DNA of 34,274 nt from Salinisphaera sp. (GTDB taxonomy: Bacteria; Pseudomonadota; Gammaproteobacteria; Nevskiales; Salinisphaeraceae). The stretch lies in assembly GCA_027858915.1 (NCBI GenBank), contig JAQIBT010000081.1, forward strand, positions 1 to 34,274, given 5' to 3'. Below the pieces are notes generated by a model. It saw nothing but the letters and a program-made list of their open reading frames with translations, did no database searches and had not been told where the DNA came from. Position numbers and translations under genes: made by a program. Below are positions 16,550 through 25,383 of the stretch, piece after piece; the stretch's first letter is position 1, and each line of letters opens with the position of its first letter.

Positions 16550-17722
16550 CTACTTGCTGTTCGGAAGGAAGCGCACGGCAGCGACTTCGCCGCCAGCGCC
16601 CAGGACGATAGCGCGCTTGCCGACCACGACCGGCTGCGCATGGATCGCTTCGGTGAACGGTCGCCCGCGCGCCAGAATAGTGCCGTTATCGGGCGACAAC
16701 CAGTGCAGATAGCCCTCGTAGTCGCCGACCAGCACCTTGCCATCCACGATCGCCGGCGGGGACAGTCGACGATATTCCAGCGCGCTCTGCTTCCAGACAG
16801 ACTCACCGTTGCTTCGGTTGATACCCCACACCACACTGTTCAGATCGGTGGCGTAGACGTGTCCGCTATCCGCGGCAAGATTGTTCTCGACCGAGACATC
16901 GGCCTTCCAGACGATCTGGCCGCCCTGCAGGGTCAAGCCGGCCAGCGTCCCACCGGCACTGGCAGCGTAGATCGACTGACCGTCGACCAACGGATCGGCA
17001 TCGACATCCACGATGCGATCCAGCTCCGAGCGTCCTTGAGGGATAGCGACGGTCTGGTCCCAGCGCTGCTCGCCGGTCGCCAGATCGAGCGCCAGCACTT
17101 TTCCGCTATCCATGCCGACATAGATTGTATTGCCGTCGATCACCGGCGAGGAGGTGCCTCGCATGGTCAGATTGGGAACCGTTCCCTCGATCGCCCATAT
17201 CCGGTCGCCGGTGACCGCGTTCAGCGCCGCCACGTGGCCGTCGGTGGTGCGCACCACGACCGTCTTGCTCGTGGCGGCCGGGGCCGCGATCACTTCGCTG
17301 GACAGATCGGTGTTCCACTCCGTCTTACCGTTATCGGCGTCCAGCGCCAGCACGTGGCCATTGCGACTACCCACAAACAACCGGTCACCGGCCGCCGTGG
17401 GTCCCGAGATAAGCTGGGTATCGGTTTGCGTGTGCCACAGCCGGCGGCCGTTATCCAGGTTGAACGCCACGACCTCGCCGTCATGATTAGCGACATAGAC
17501 GCGGCCATCCGCGACCGCTGGCACGAATCCGCTGGCGTACTTGCCGGCTCCCTCGCCGCCGTTGCTGTGCCAAAGCACTTGCATGCGGTAGGTCTGGGTT
17601 GGCAGCTTGGTCAGCTTCTTGGGCTGGGCGATGGTCGAGCCGCCGCCGCAGCCGCTCAGAACCAGCGTGGCCGCGGCCAGCAGCGGCAACAGGACAAGAA
17701 ACGTGCGTCGACGATGGATCAT
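16550..17722 (-). CDS. bamB: Outer-membrane assembly lipoprotein BamB
   Basis: BamB is a periplasmic lipoprotein of the BAM complex that inserts beta-barrel proteins. The 390-residue protein has an N-terminal signal with lipobox LSGC (lipidated C25), then an eight-bladed beta-propeller of PQQ-like repeats with recurring GR-VYVA / GKVLALDLATG-type units (for example KVLALDLATGEQRWDQ, GHVLALDADNGKTEW). The start ATG overlaps the stop of the upstream yfgM-like gene by 4 bp. The order yfgM-bamB-der is the usual one, which supports the assignment. Confidence 0.95.
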   Translation of the reverse strand: MIHRRRTFLVLLPLLAAATLVLSGCGGGSTIAQPKKLTKLPTQTYRMQVLWHSNGGEGAGKYASGFVPAVADGRVYVANHDGEVVAFNLDNGRRLWHTQTDTQLISGPTAAGDRLFVGSRNGHVLALDADNGKTEWNTDLSSEVIAAPAATSKTVVVRTTDGHVAALNAVTGDRIWAIEGTVPNLTMRGTSSPVIDGNTIYVGMDSGKVLALDLATGEQRWDQTVAIPQGRSELDRIVDVDADPLVDGQSIYAASAGGTLAGLTLQGGQIVWKADVSVENNLAADSGHVYATDLNSVVWGINRSNGESVWKQSALEYRRLSPPAIVDGKVLVGDYEGYLHWLSPDNGTILARGRPFTEAIHAQPVVVGKRAIVLGAGGEVAAVRFLPNSK

Positions 17723-18405
17723 TGGGACTCACTCGCGGTGTCTGACTGCGTGGCGGCTGGGTTATTGACGGTCTGCGCATCGGCTGGCGCGTTGGCAGCT
17801 ATCTTCTGCTGCAGACTCTGGCGCGGCGCGTTTTCCGGCAGGCTCTTCAATGCCTGCTGATAAGACTTGTAGGCAGCGGCTCGGTTCCCCTGCGCCGCCT
17901 GGATATCGCCTTCGAGTTCGCTATATAGCGAATCGAAAGCCGCTGGGTGATCCGCCGATAGCAGCTTGAGCGCCGCCTGTGGCTTGTTCTGTGCCCAGAG
18001 CACGCGCGCGGCACGCACCCTTGCGATCTGCTGCATGCCTTTTTCACTCGCGTGCTTCATCGCCCAGTGCAGATGCTGACTGGCCGGGTCGAGTTTCGAT
18101 TGCTGGACGTAATAAGCCGCCAGTGCCATCGCCGCGGCACTGGCATACGGCGTGCCGGAGTAGTCGCTTTCCAGGGATTTGACGACGTTCACCAGACCGG
18201 GCGTTACGTTATCGGTCGCCAGACCCTGCTCGACCTGCACGTACATGTTGGCCGCCTGGGCATCCTGGCGCGCACTGTACCAGTGCCAGCCATACCAGCC
18301 CAGCAGCAGTGCCACGCCTAACAGAATGCCTGCCGCCGCTGCGGCGCCGTTGGAGGCCAGCCAGCCTTTCAGACGTATCAATTCTTCGTTGTCGTATTCG
18401 GCCAT
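17719..18405 (-). CDS. yfgM: YfgM-like TPR protein, SecYEG-associated periplasmic chaperone partner
   Basis: This 228-residue protein has a single N-terminal transmembrane helix (about 18-41, AAAAAGILLGVALLLGWYGW) after EEL-IRLKGWL, then the TPR_21-type helical repeat domain in the periplasm. Low-complexity residues (QQKIAANAPADAQTVNN) close it. E. coli YfgM links PpiD to the translocon; the same role is inferred. It is coupled to bamB by a 4-bp overlap. Confidence 0.85.
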   Translation of the reverse strand: MAEYDNEELIRLKGWLASNGAAAAAGILLGVALLLGWYGWHWYSARQDAQAANMYVQVEQGLATDNVTPGLVNVVKSLESDYSGTPYASAAAMALAAYYVQQSKLDPASQHLHWAMKHASEKGMQQIARVRAARVLWAQNKPQAALKLLSADHPAAFDSLYSELEGDIQAAQGNRAAAYKSYQQALKSLPENAPRQSLQQKIAANAPADAQTVNNPAATQSDTASESQ

Positions 18406-18445
18406 TGCCCTTGATGTCCCGAGTCAGAAATTTTGGTGCCTGCGT

Positions 18446-19726
18446 TCAGCCGGCTGTTGTGCTGCCCAGCAGCTGAGCGATACGTGCCGGGGCATCGCGC
18501 TGCGCCACGCGCTCTTGCGCCCGGTCGTCGGCAAGCGGTTTGATCTGGATGGTATCGGTTTGTACTTCGTCGTCGCCTAACACGAGTGCCAGACGCGCAC
18601 CGCTGCGGTCGGCCTTCTTGAACTGCGATTTGAAACTGCCGCCGCCGGTATGCATCCGCAGGCGCAGATCGGGCAGCACATCGCGCAGTCGCTCGGCCAT
18701 TGCCGCCGCCGATGCGCCAGCGCCTACGTGAACCAGATAGACCTGCGGCTTGAGGTCGATCAGCGGCACGTTCTGTGCTTCCATCAGGGCCACCACGCGC
18801 TCGATACCCAGGGCAAAACCGGTAGCCGGCGTGTCGCTGCCGCCCAATTCGCCAACCAGGCCATCGAAGCGCCCGCCCGAGCATACGGCGTTCTGGGCGC
18901 CGAGTTCGTCGGTCAGCCACTCGAACACGGTGCGGGTGTAGTAATCCAGCCCGCGGACCAGCCGCGGATTGATGGTGTAGGCGATGCCCAGCAATTCCAG
19001 GCCGTCGCACAGCCCTTGAAAATGCGCCGCGGATTCAGCGCCCAGATAATCCCGCAAAGTAGGCGCCTCGGCAATCAGCGACGCCATATCGGTATTCTTG
19101 CTGTCCAGGATACGCAAGGGATTGCGGTCCAGCCGGCGCACGCTGTCGGCGTCGAGCCGGTCGTGGCGCGCACTGAAATAAGCATGCAGCGCATCGCGAT
19201 AGACCGCGCGCTCGGCGGGCGTGCCCAGCGTGTTGATTTCCAGCCGCAAGCCGCTGATGCCAAGATTGGCGAACAGACGCGCAGACAAGGCGACCTGCTC
19301 AATATCCACATCCGGGCCGATCGCGCCGAAGGCCTCTACCCCGAACTGATGAAACTGGCGCTGGCGGCCTTTCTGTGGCCGTTCGTAACGGAACATCGGT
19401 CCGCTGTACCAGAGACGCTGGTTGGCGTTATGCAGCAGGCCGTGCTCGATGCCGGCCCGCACTGCACTCGCTGTGCCTTCCGGACGCAAAGACAACGATT
19501 CGCCGCCGCGATCGGCAAAGCTATACAGCTCTTTTTCAACAATGTCGGTGGTGTCACCGACGCCGCGCTCGAACAGACCTGTGCGCTCCATGATTGGCAG
19601 CCGGATCTGTTCGTAGCCATAGTTGCCGAACACCCGCTCGGCGACGGTTTCCAGGGTGCGCCAGAGCGCGTTTTCTGCGGGCAATACATCATGCATGCCG
19701 CGGATCGACTGGATACGCTGACTCAT
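18446..19726 (-). CDS. hisS: Histidyl-tRNA synthetase
   Basis: It attaches histidine to tRNA-His. The 426-residue class II synthetase has motif 1 (RGMHDVLPAENALW and the following helix), motif 2 (FRYERPQKGRQRQFHQFGVE), the histidine-A motif LVRGLDYYTRTVFEW, motif 3 (GFALGIERV) and the HGTP anticodon-binding domain from about residue 330. Length is standard. The usual upstream neighbour ispG is not here; rodZ ends 18 bp before the hisS ATG. Confidence 0.97.
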   Translation of the reverse strand: MSQRIQSIRGMHDVLPAENALWRTLETVAERVFGNYGYEQIRLPIMERTGLFERGVGDTTDIVEKELYSFADRGGESLSLRPEGTASAVRAGIEHGLLHNANQRLWYSGPMFRYERPQKGRQRQFHQFGVEAFGAIGPDVDIEQVALSARLFANLGISGLRLEINTLGTPAERAVYRDALHAYFSARHDRLDADSVRRLDRNPLRILDSKNTDMASLIAEAPTLRDYLGAESAAHFQGLCDGLELLGIAYTINPRLVRGLDYYTRTVFEWLTDELGAQNAVCSGGRFDGLVGELGGSDTPATGFALGIERVVALMEAQNVPLIDLKPQVYLVHVGAGASAAAMAERLRDVLPDLRLRMHTGGGSFKSQFKKADRSGARLALVLGDDEVQTDTIQIKPLADDRAQERVAQRDAPARIAQLLGSTTAG

Positions 19727-19744
19727 CAGGACAGAAGTTCCTTG

Positions 19745-20884
19745 TTACCCGTTATCGCCGGGCGCGTTGATCTTGAGGTGGGCGATGCTGCCGTTGGTCT
19801 GGCTGGCGACATCCACCGGTTTGCCGCCGATGCTGACCGCGACGCCTGGTGCAAAACCGAGCGTGACGTTGTATGGCGGCTTGCCGTCGAATGCCTTGGT
19901 ATCGCCGGCTTCGAATATGCCGGACGCCAGGCGATTGCCGTTGGCGTCGGTTACCCGCACCCAAGAACGCTTGCTGAACGTGAGCTTCAGTTGGTTGGGC
20001 GCGACTGACGACGACTGCTGCTCGGCTGACCCGGCGGCAGTCTTCTGATCCGGCTTCTGATCCTGCGGGTTCTGTTGGCCTGACGGCGAAATACCCAAGG
20101 CGTGATTGACATTGCGCCCACCCGGCTTGTTGCCCGTGGTCGGCGGCTGATCAGCCGCACCGGCGGACGGCGGCGTATCGACTGTCTTCAGGTCGCCTTG
20201 GTTATCCGCCGTCGTATCGGCGGATGAGCCCTGTACGCCACTCTGATCGTTAGCGCCGGCAGAGGACGCGTCGTTGGCATCGGCAGAGGGCGCGTCGTTG
20301 GTAGCGACAGGCGTATCGGTCGATCCCTGGCCCGAGAGAATTTGCGTATCGCTCTGCTGGCTGTTGTTCGCCGACAGATTGGACGCCAGGCGCGGCAGCA
20401 GTACCACGGCAGCGACCGCGACCGCGATCGCAATGACAATCAGCCACAAAAACAAACCGCGTGAGCGGGAGCGACGCCGCGGCGCCACCTGCTGCCGGAT
20501 CACGTCCGCCGACTTCGGTTTGGGCGCAGGTGCCGGAGACTCCAGCAGGCCGCGCGACCTCTGGGATTTCACCGGCGGCTCGCCAGCCCATACCGAATAG
20601 GCCCTCATCAGCCGCTCGGCATCCAGGTCCAGCACCTTGGCACATTGACGATAGTAACCGCGCGCAAAAACCGGCTGGGACAGGGCCTCGAAGTCGTTGT
20701 CCTCGAGGGCCTTGACGGTCTTAGGCGACAACTTGGTCTGTGCGCACAGATCCTCGACGCTGTAGTCGTGGGCCCGGCGCCCATCACGCAGCATCTCACC
20801 GGGCGACTGCCCGTCGGCCTTGTTGTGTCGGAGACCGCTCTCATGCAAGTCGTTTTCTTGGAATGGCTCGTGCGAATCGGTCAT
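19745..20884 (-). CDS. rodZ: RodZ-like cell-shape protein (HTH, TM, DUF4115)
   Basis: RodZ links MreB filaments to the inner membrane and keeps rod shape. The 379-residue protein has a cytoplasmic HTH_25 domain at about 26-95 (PGEMLRDGRRAHDYSVEDLCAQTKLSPKTVKALE), a basic patch and one TM helix at about 143-166 (GLFLWLIVIAIAVAVAAVVLL). A Ser/Asp/Gly-rich periplasmic linker follows, with the tandem near-repeats ANDAPSADANDASSAGAND. The C-terminal DUF4115 beta domain (LTFSKRSWVRVTDANGNRL...) ends it. Position between pilW and hisS matches the known gammaproteobacterial order. The start overlaps the pilW stop by 4 bp. Confidence 0.92.
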   Translation of the reverse strand: MTDSHEPFQENDLHESGLRHNKADGQSPGEMLRDGRRAHDYSVEDLCAQTKLSPKTVKALEDNDFEALSQPVFARGYYRQCAKVLDLDAERLMRAYSVWAGEPPVKSQRSRGLLESPAPAPKPKSADVIRQQVAPRRRSRSRGLFLWLIVIAIAVAVAAVVLLPRLASNLSANNSQQSDTQILSGQGSTDTPVATNDAPSADANDASSAGANDQSGVQGSSADTTADNQGDLKTVDTPPSAGAADQPPTTGNKPGGRNVNHALGISPSGQQNPQDQKPDQKTAAGSAEQQSSSVAPNQLKLTFSKRSWVRVTDANGNRLASGIFEAGDTKAFDGKPPYNVTLGFAPGVAVSIGGKPVDVASQTNGSIAHLKINAPGDNG

Positions 20885-21633
20885 GAGCGCGTTTGCTCCA
20901 GTTGGCTCAGCGACATGGCCTGGGTCGGCTGGTTCGCGTTATGCCGCTTCAAATAGGACTTGGCAGCCGGGATGTCGTTCATGGCAAGCTCGATGCGCGC
21001 GGCCAGCAACAACTGATCGGTGTCAAGCGCAGCGACTGCGCCGGCACGCTCGATAAACGCTCGCGCGTGTAGATAATCCTGCTGTGAATACTCGATGGCT
21101 GCCATATGGGTCAGGGCTGTGAACTGCTTTGGCTCGCGTGCCAATGCCTTGCGAAAATAGCCGGCGGCTGCGTCCAGTCGGTGCGCGCGATACAGGCACA
21201 GTCCGGCGTTGGACAGCGCATCACCGGCGTCTGCGTACTGCGGCGCCGCGGCCGCCTTGTCGAAATACTTGATCGCTTGATCGGTCTTGCCCTGCCCGCA
21301 CAGAAAGGCCGCATAACTGTTGTCGATTGCGGGCCCGGGATGGAGCTGCAGTGTCTTGCGATAATAGGTATTGGCTTCGTCGGCACGGCCCAGACGATTG
21401 TTCACAATCGCCATACCCCAATTGGCCGTGAAATTATCGCTGTCATACCCCAGCGCCTTGCGAAAATAAGTGAGTGCCTGATCGTTCTGTTTTTTCTGTA
21501 GCAGATCGGCGCCCATACTCGCATTAGCGCTTGCCGCGCTCTGCCTGTCGATATCGCCGCCGCCGGCGCAACCACTCAATCCTAACAGCAGCACCAGCAG
21601 AACAGGCGCTATTCCGAATCGGACATGCGTCAT
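20881..21633 (-). CDS. pilW: Type IV pilus biogenesis/stability lipoprotein PilW (PilF)
   Basis: This TPR lipoprotein is needed for PilQ secretin assembly or stability in the outer membrane. The 250-residue protein has lipobox LSGC (C22), then about six TPR units (for example DQALTYFRKALGYDSDNFTANWGMAIVNNRLGRADEA... and QAIKYFDKAAAA). Its position after rlmN and before rodZ is conserved. Both flanking gene boundaries are 4-bp overlaps, so the set is translationally coupled. Confidence 0.9.
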   Translation of the reverse strand: MTHVRFGIAPVLLVLLLGLSGCAGGGDIDRQSAASANASMGADLLQKKQNDQALTYFRKALGYDSDNFTANWGMAIVNNRLGRADEANTYYRKTLQLHPGPAIDNSYAAFLCGQGKTDQAIKYFDKAAAAPQYADAGDALSNAGLCLYRAHRLDAAAGYFRKALAREPKQFTALTHMAAIEYSQQDYLHARAFIERAGAVAALDTDQLLLAARIELAMNDIPAAKSYLKRHNANQPTQAMSLSQLEQTRS

Positions 21634-22817
21634 GCCGGCTTGGCTTCCACACGGATCGGGACATCGCGGAAATGACGTTTCTGCTTGCTGCGCACGCGAC
21701 CAACCAACTGGCCGCAGGCAGCGTCGATATCGTCACCGCGGGTGCGTCGCACGGTCGTGCGCAGCCCGCGTTTGTGCAACACGTCCTGAAAGCTGCGGAT
21801 ACGGGTTTCGCTCGGGCGTTCGTATCCCGAGCCCTCAAACGGATTGAAGGGAATCAGATTCACCTTGGCCGAGCGGTCCGCCAGCAACCGGGCCAGGGCG
21901 TTGGCGTGCTCGGGCTGATCATTCACACCCGACAACAGCACGTATTCATAAACCACGTGGGCCCGACGTACCTTACTGCCCACATAGCGGTCGCAGGCGG
22001 CCATCAGCTCGGCCAGCGGGTATTTTCGGTTGATCGGTACCAGTTGGTCGCGCAACGAATCAGTCGGCGCATGCAACGACACAGCCAGTGCAACGTCGAC
22101 TTCCTCTCGCAGCCGGTCCATGAACGGCACCAGGCCGGACGTCGAGACCGTGACCCGCCGCTTGGACAGACCGAACCCGTAGTCGTCCAGCAGAATACGG
22201 ATCGCCGGTACGACCGCTCGGTAATTGGCCAGTGGCTCGCCCATGCCCATGAAGACGATATTGGACAGCGCCCGGCTGCCGTGGACCTTGCCCTGAGCAC
22301 GCAGGTCGTGCTCTGCCATCCAGACCTGACCGATGATTTCGGCTGTGGTCAGATTGCGATTTAGCCCCTGCTTGCCGGTGGCACAGAAGCTGCAGTCCAG
22401 CGCGCAGCCGATCTGCGAGGAGATACACAGCGTGGCGCGGTCGGCTTCCGGGATATAGACCGCCTCGATGGCGTTGTCCGGATCCAGATCGCCGGTGACT
22501 GCCAGCAGCCACTTGCGCGTGCCGTCGACGCTGGCCTGCTCGCGAATACGCGCCGGTGGCCGGATTTCGGCGATCTCTGGCAGCCGGTCACGCAACTTCT
22601 TGGACAGGTCGGTCATCTGCGCAAAGTCGGTCACGCCGCGGGCGTAGATCCACTGCATGACCTGCTTGGCGCGAAAAGCCGACTCGCCGTGTTCACGAAA
22701 AAAGCCCGACATGGCTTCTCGGTCCAGGCCGAACAGGTTGACCCGGCCGCCAACGCGCGCAGCGGACGGAGCGCTGGCGGGCTCGGACATCAGTGTGACG
22801 GGAGCTTTCGTGCTCAT
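21630..22817 (-). CDS. rlmN: Dual-specificity 23S rRNA/tRNA adenine-C2 methyltransferase RlmN
   Basis: This radical SAM enzyme methylates A2503 of 23S rRNA and A37 of some tRNAs. The 395-residue protein has the [4Fe-4S] motif C138-x3-C142-x2-C145 (GCALDCSFC), the S-adenosylmethionine-binding GMGEPLANY, and a C-terminal catalytic cysteine near C368 (DIDAACGQ) that carries the methyl group. The first ATG gives a 28-residue low-complexity lead before NLFGLDREAM; an internal start is possible. It overlaps pilW by 4 bp. Confidence 0.96.
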   Translation of the reverse strand: MSTKAPVTLMSEPASAPSAARVGGRVNLFGLDREAMSGFFREHGESAFRAKQVMQWIYARGVTDFAQMTDLSKKLRDRLPEIAEIRPPARIREQASVDGTRKWLLAVTGDLDPDNAIEAVYIPEADRATLCISSQIGCALDCSFCATGKQGLNRNLTTAEIIGQVWMAEHDLRAQGKVHGSRALSNIVFMGMGEPLANYRAVVPAIRILLDDYGFGLSKRRVTVSTSGLVPFMDRLREEVDVALAVSLHAPTDSLRDQLVPINRKYPLAELMAACDRYVGSKVRRAHVVYEYVLLSGVNDQPEHANALARLLADRSAKVNLIPFNPFEGSGYERPSETRIRSFQDVLHKRGLRTTVRRTRGDDIDAACGQLVGRVRSKQKRHFRDVPIRVEAKPA

Positions 22818-22852
22818 GACGAATCAGCCTCGATCTGTCGAATCAACGTAGA

Positions 22853-23278
22853 TCAACGCGGGCAGAGACCATCTTTCCCGAAGAAGAACTCGATCTCGTT
22901 GGCCGCGGTTTCCTCGGCGTCGGAGCCGTGAACCGCATTGGCGTCAATGGAATCAGCGAAGTCACCGCGAATAGTGCCTTTGTCGGCTTCCTTCGGATTG
23001 GTGGCACCCATCAGATCACGGTTCTTCGCAATCGCGTTCTCGCCTTCCAGGCATTGAACCATGACCGGACCCGAGATCATGAATGACACCAGGTCGTTGA
23101 AGAACGGACGCTCGGAGTGCACCGCATAGAATTTTTCCGCGTCGTCGCGGGACAGATGGACCATGCGGGCACCAATGATGCGCAGGTCCGCTTTTTCAAA
23201 GCGGCTAAGAATATCGCCAATCACGTTCTTGGCAACGGCATCCGGCTTGATGATCGACAGGGTGCGCTCGACGGCCAT
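22853..23278 (-). CDS. ndk: Nucleoside diphosphate kinase
   Basis: It balances NTP and dNTP pools by phosphate transfer through a phosphohistidine. The 141-residue protein starts [15 protein letters not shown] and has the catalytic H117 in NAVHGSD, plus the ligand-binding RPFFNDL segment. An in-frame extension to 23359 lacks similarity, and the ATG at 23278 follows GGAG at 6 bp, so the short form is used. It is the first gene of the long run down to der, and a promoter is placed at 23358-23387. Confidence 0.97.
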   Translation of the reverse strand: MAVERTLSIIKPDAVAKNVIGDILSRFEKADLRIIGARMVHLSRDDAEKFYAVHSERPFFNDLVSFMISGPVMVQCLEGENAIAKNRDLMGATNPKEADKGTIRGDFADSIDANAVHGSDAEETAANEIEFFFGKDGLCPR

Positions 23279-23357
23279 GTTTTCTCCAAATTTCAGGACT
23301 GAGAATAAAAGATCAAACCGCCATGTCTTCTTGGATTGGACAGGCGGGTAACCTCGC

Positions 23358-23387
23358 ATTCTATCCCGAGCACGACCCTATTGTCAG
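23358..23387 (-). promoter_or_regulatory. Sigma70-type promoter for the ndk-rlmN-...-der run
   Basis: On the minus strand a -35 CTGACA (23387-23382), 18-bp spacer and -10 TAGAAT (23363-23358) lie about 80 bp upstream of the ndk ATG. Both hexamers match consensus at 5 of 6 positions. Confidence 0.55.
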
Positions 23388-23443
23388 TCCGCACATTCGC
23401 GTGGGCTGCAGTGCATCCGCGCCAGCGCCATTCGGAACGCGGC

Positions 23444-23791
23444 CTAGACCATGAACGATTCACCGCAACCGCAGGCGTTCTTGGCGCGTGGATTGTCGAA
23501 TCGAAACATCCGATTGAGCCCTTCAGAGCGAAAATCCATCACCGTGCCAGCCAGCACGTCCATATGCTTGTGCGCGACCACGACCGTTGCGCCGTAGTCT
23601 TGAAAGACGTCGTCTTCGTCCTGGATCTCGTCGGCGTAATCCATGGTGTACATATAGCCGCTACATCCGGATTTGCGCACCCCGACACGCAGACCCAGAC
23701 CGCTGCCACGCTGGGCCAGCTGTGCCTTGATCCGGTCGGCGGCTGCTTCGGTGATCGTCAGCGTTGCTATGTTAAGCGTCGTGTCGTTCAT
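23444..23791 (-). CDS. A-type iron-sulfur carrier (IscA/SufA/ErpA family)
   Basis: This 115-residue protein delivers or holds Fe-S clusters through the three conserved cysteines C43 (SGCSGY), C107 and C109 (ACGCGESF). The middle DFRSEGLNRMFRFDNPRA segment is typical. An in-frame start at 23836 would add 15 residues without similarity; the ATG at 23791 is preferred. It follows the degenerate IscU-like gene by 19 bp, so it may act in the Fe-S set started by the cysteine desulfurase. I cannot separate IscA from SufA or ErpA. Confidence 0.88.
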   Translation of the reverse strand: MNDTTLNIATLTITEAAADRIKAQLAQRGSGLGLRVGVRKSGCSGYMYTMDYADEIQDEDDVFQDYGATVVVAHKHMDVLAGTVMDFRSEGLNRMFRFDNPRAKNACGCGESFMV

Positions 23792-23810
23792 ATCCTCATG
23801 TTCCCAGCCT

Positions 23811-24176
23811 TCATATTCCAAGATTGGCCAGCGCATTGGCTAATGCATCAGTCGCCAGCAATGCAGCGTAACGCTGTGTTGGCAACAAGGCCAACGCGCG
23901 CTCGACTTGCAAAGCCGCGAGCTGTCGCGCCTGACCCACCGTTGTGTGGTCAATGGTTTCGCAGACCCAGTCGGCCGCCGCAATCACTACCGGCGGGCCA
24001 AACGCCGCAAACCGCGCAATGAGATATTGCGTCGGTTCATCCAGATGCAACCATATCCGGCAGCGCGCATCCTCGCCGGGCGTATCGGCAGCGCCCAAGC
24101 CTTGCCAGTCCAGCTCTGGCGCGTCGCAGACGGCGAATTGTGGGCGGAGAAACCGCGCAGCCCAATCCGAGAGCAT
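23811..24176 (-). CDS. Degenerate IscU/NifU-like scaffold protein
   Basis: This 121-residue protein has the IscU fold signature GEDARCRIWLHL, FAAFGPPVVIAAADWVCETI, GQARQL and LLATDALANALANL. Only one of the three cluster-ligand cysteines is kept (C39). The position of the second (YGCGS in IscU) reads FGPPV, and the third (HCS) reads RYAA. It therefore cannot bind a cluster in the usual way, though C17 and C72 are also present. The start at 24176 overlaps the cysteine desulfurase stop by 1 bp (TGATG), so the two are coupled. An earlier start inside that gene is less likely. Role is unclear: a regulator or partner of the desulfurase is possible. Confidence 0.7.
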   Translation of the reverse strand: MLSDWAARFLRPQFAVCDAPELDWQGLGAADTPGEDARCRIWLHLDEPTQYLIARFAAFGPPVVIAAADWVCETIDHTTVGQARQLAALQVERALALLPTQRYAALLATDALANALANLGI

Positions 24177-25354
24177 CACCAGGCCTCCAGCGGACCGGCC
24201 AGTCGCCGAAGACGCCACACTTCGTCGACGAATCGCTGCGCGGCCGCGTCAATCTGTGCCTCATCCTGCCCGGCCCCAATAGAAAATCGGATCGAGGCAC
24301 TGGCTAGCCGCGCCGGGACACCCATGGCGCGGAGTACGTAGGACGACTGGCCACGCGCTGCGCTGCAGGCGGCACCCGAGGACACCGCCAGCGTTGGGCT
24401 GCCCTCGGTCAGTCCACTCAGCAGCGCCCCGCCGTGGACACCGCTGACGCTGATGTTGAGAAACGGCGCCGCAATCATGGAGGACGCGCCGTTGCGCGAG
24501 ACGCCCCCCACGGTCGCTATATGCGACCACAGGCGCTCGCGCAGGCGAGCCAGCGTCGGCTGGATTGCCAGGCTGCGCCCAGCCAGCGCGGCAGCGGCAC
24601 CGAAACCTGCGATCTGATGCGTGGCCAGCGTGCCTGACCGCCGGCCACCCTGCTGACCGCCACCGTGAATTTGCGCGGACAGCCCCTGTCTTGGACGGCG
24701 CCGGACATACAGCGCGCCAATGCCTTTGGGGCCACCCATCTTGTGCGCGGACAAGGACATCAGCGCGATACCGTCCGCTGCGACGTCGAGGGGCAACCGC
24801 GCCGCGCTCTGTGCGGCATCGACGTGCAAGGCGACGCCAGCCGCCAGACAGCGCTGGCCGACTTTCGCGATATCGTGGACCACGCCGGTTTCATTGTTGA
24901 CGTGCATCAGGCTGAGCAGCGTCGGCTGCTCGTCCAGCGCGGCGTCCAGCGCGACCCAGTCGAGGCACCCATCGCTATCGACATCGAGCCAGGTAACGCG
25001 CACGCCACGCCGCGCCAGCTGGTTCAACACATCGCGCGTTGCCGGGTGTTCAGTGACGCAACTGACAATATGCGCATCGCGCCCAGCGAACTCGGCCACG
25101 CCCTTGAGCGCCAGATTGCTGGCCTCGGTAGCGCCCGACGTCCACACCAGTTCGGACGGCTCGGCGCCAATCAGTTCAGCGAGTACTGCCGCCGACTCGT
25201 CAATGATGGCTGCCGCGGCGCGTCCGGCAGGATGCGTCGACGACGGATTGGCGTCGATTTCGGTCAGAACGGCATGCATGCGCTCGGCGACCCCATCGGC
25301 AAGTGGCGCGGCCGCTGCATGATCGAAATACAGGCTGTTCTCAAGGGCTGGCAT
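24176..25354 (-). CDS. Cysteine desulfurase (IscS/NifS family)
   Basis: This PLP enzyme takes sulfur from cysteine as a protein persulfide for Fe-S and thio-cofactor synthesis. The 392-residue protein starts LYFDHAAAAPL, has TSGATEASNLALKG, the cysteine-site HVDAAQSAARLPLD, the PLP lysine K205 in SAHKMGGPKG, GGGQQGGRRSGT, and the catalytic C330 in SSGAACSAARGQSSYVL. It is intact. It is followed by the IscU-like and A-type carrier genes, and preceded by cysE, which makes the cysteine precursor, a sensible functional set. Confidence 0.93.
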   Translation of the reverse strand: MPALENSLYFDHAAAAPLADGVAERMHAVLTEIDANPSSTHPAGRAAAAIIDESAAVLAELIGAEPSELVWTSGATEASNLALKGVAEFAGRDAHIVSCVTEHPATRDVLNQLARRGVRVTWLDVDSDGCLDWVALDAALDEQPTLLSLMHVNNETGVVHDIAKVGQRCLAAGVALHVDAAQSAARLPLDVAADGIALMSLSAHKMGGPKGIGALYVRRRPRQGLSAQIHGGGQQGGRRSGTLATHQIAGFGAAAALAGRSLAIQPTLARLRERLWSHIATVGGVSRNGASSMIAAPFLNISVSGVHGGALLSGLTEGSPTLAVSSGAACSAARGQSSYVLRAMGVPARLASASIRFSIGAGQDEAQIDAAAQRFVDEVWRLRRLAGPLEAW

Positions 25355-25383
25355 GACTACTCTCGGAAAACCCGCCGAATCGA

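Noticed and set aside
15614-17860. A 748-codon open frame on the plus strand
   Set aside because: It is antisense to der, bamB and yfgM, has no recognisable domain, and is a typical GC-rich shadow frame.
18650-20008. A long plus-strand open frame (452 codons)
   Set aside because: Antisense to hisS and rodZ; no family similarity.
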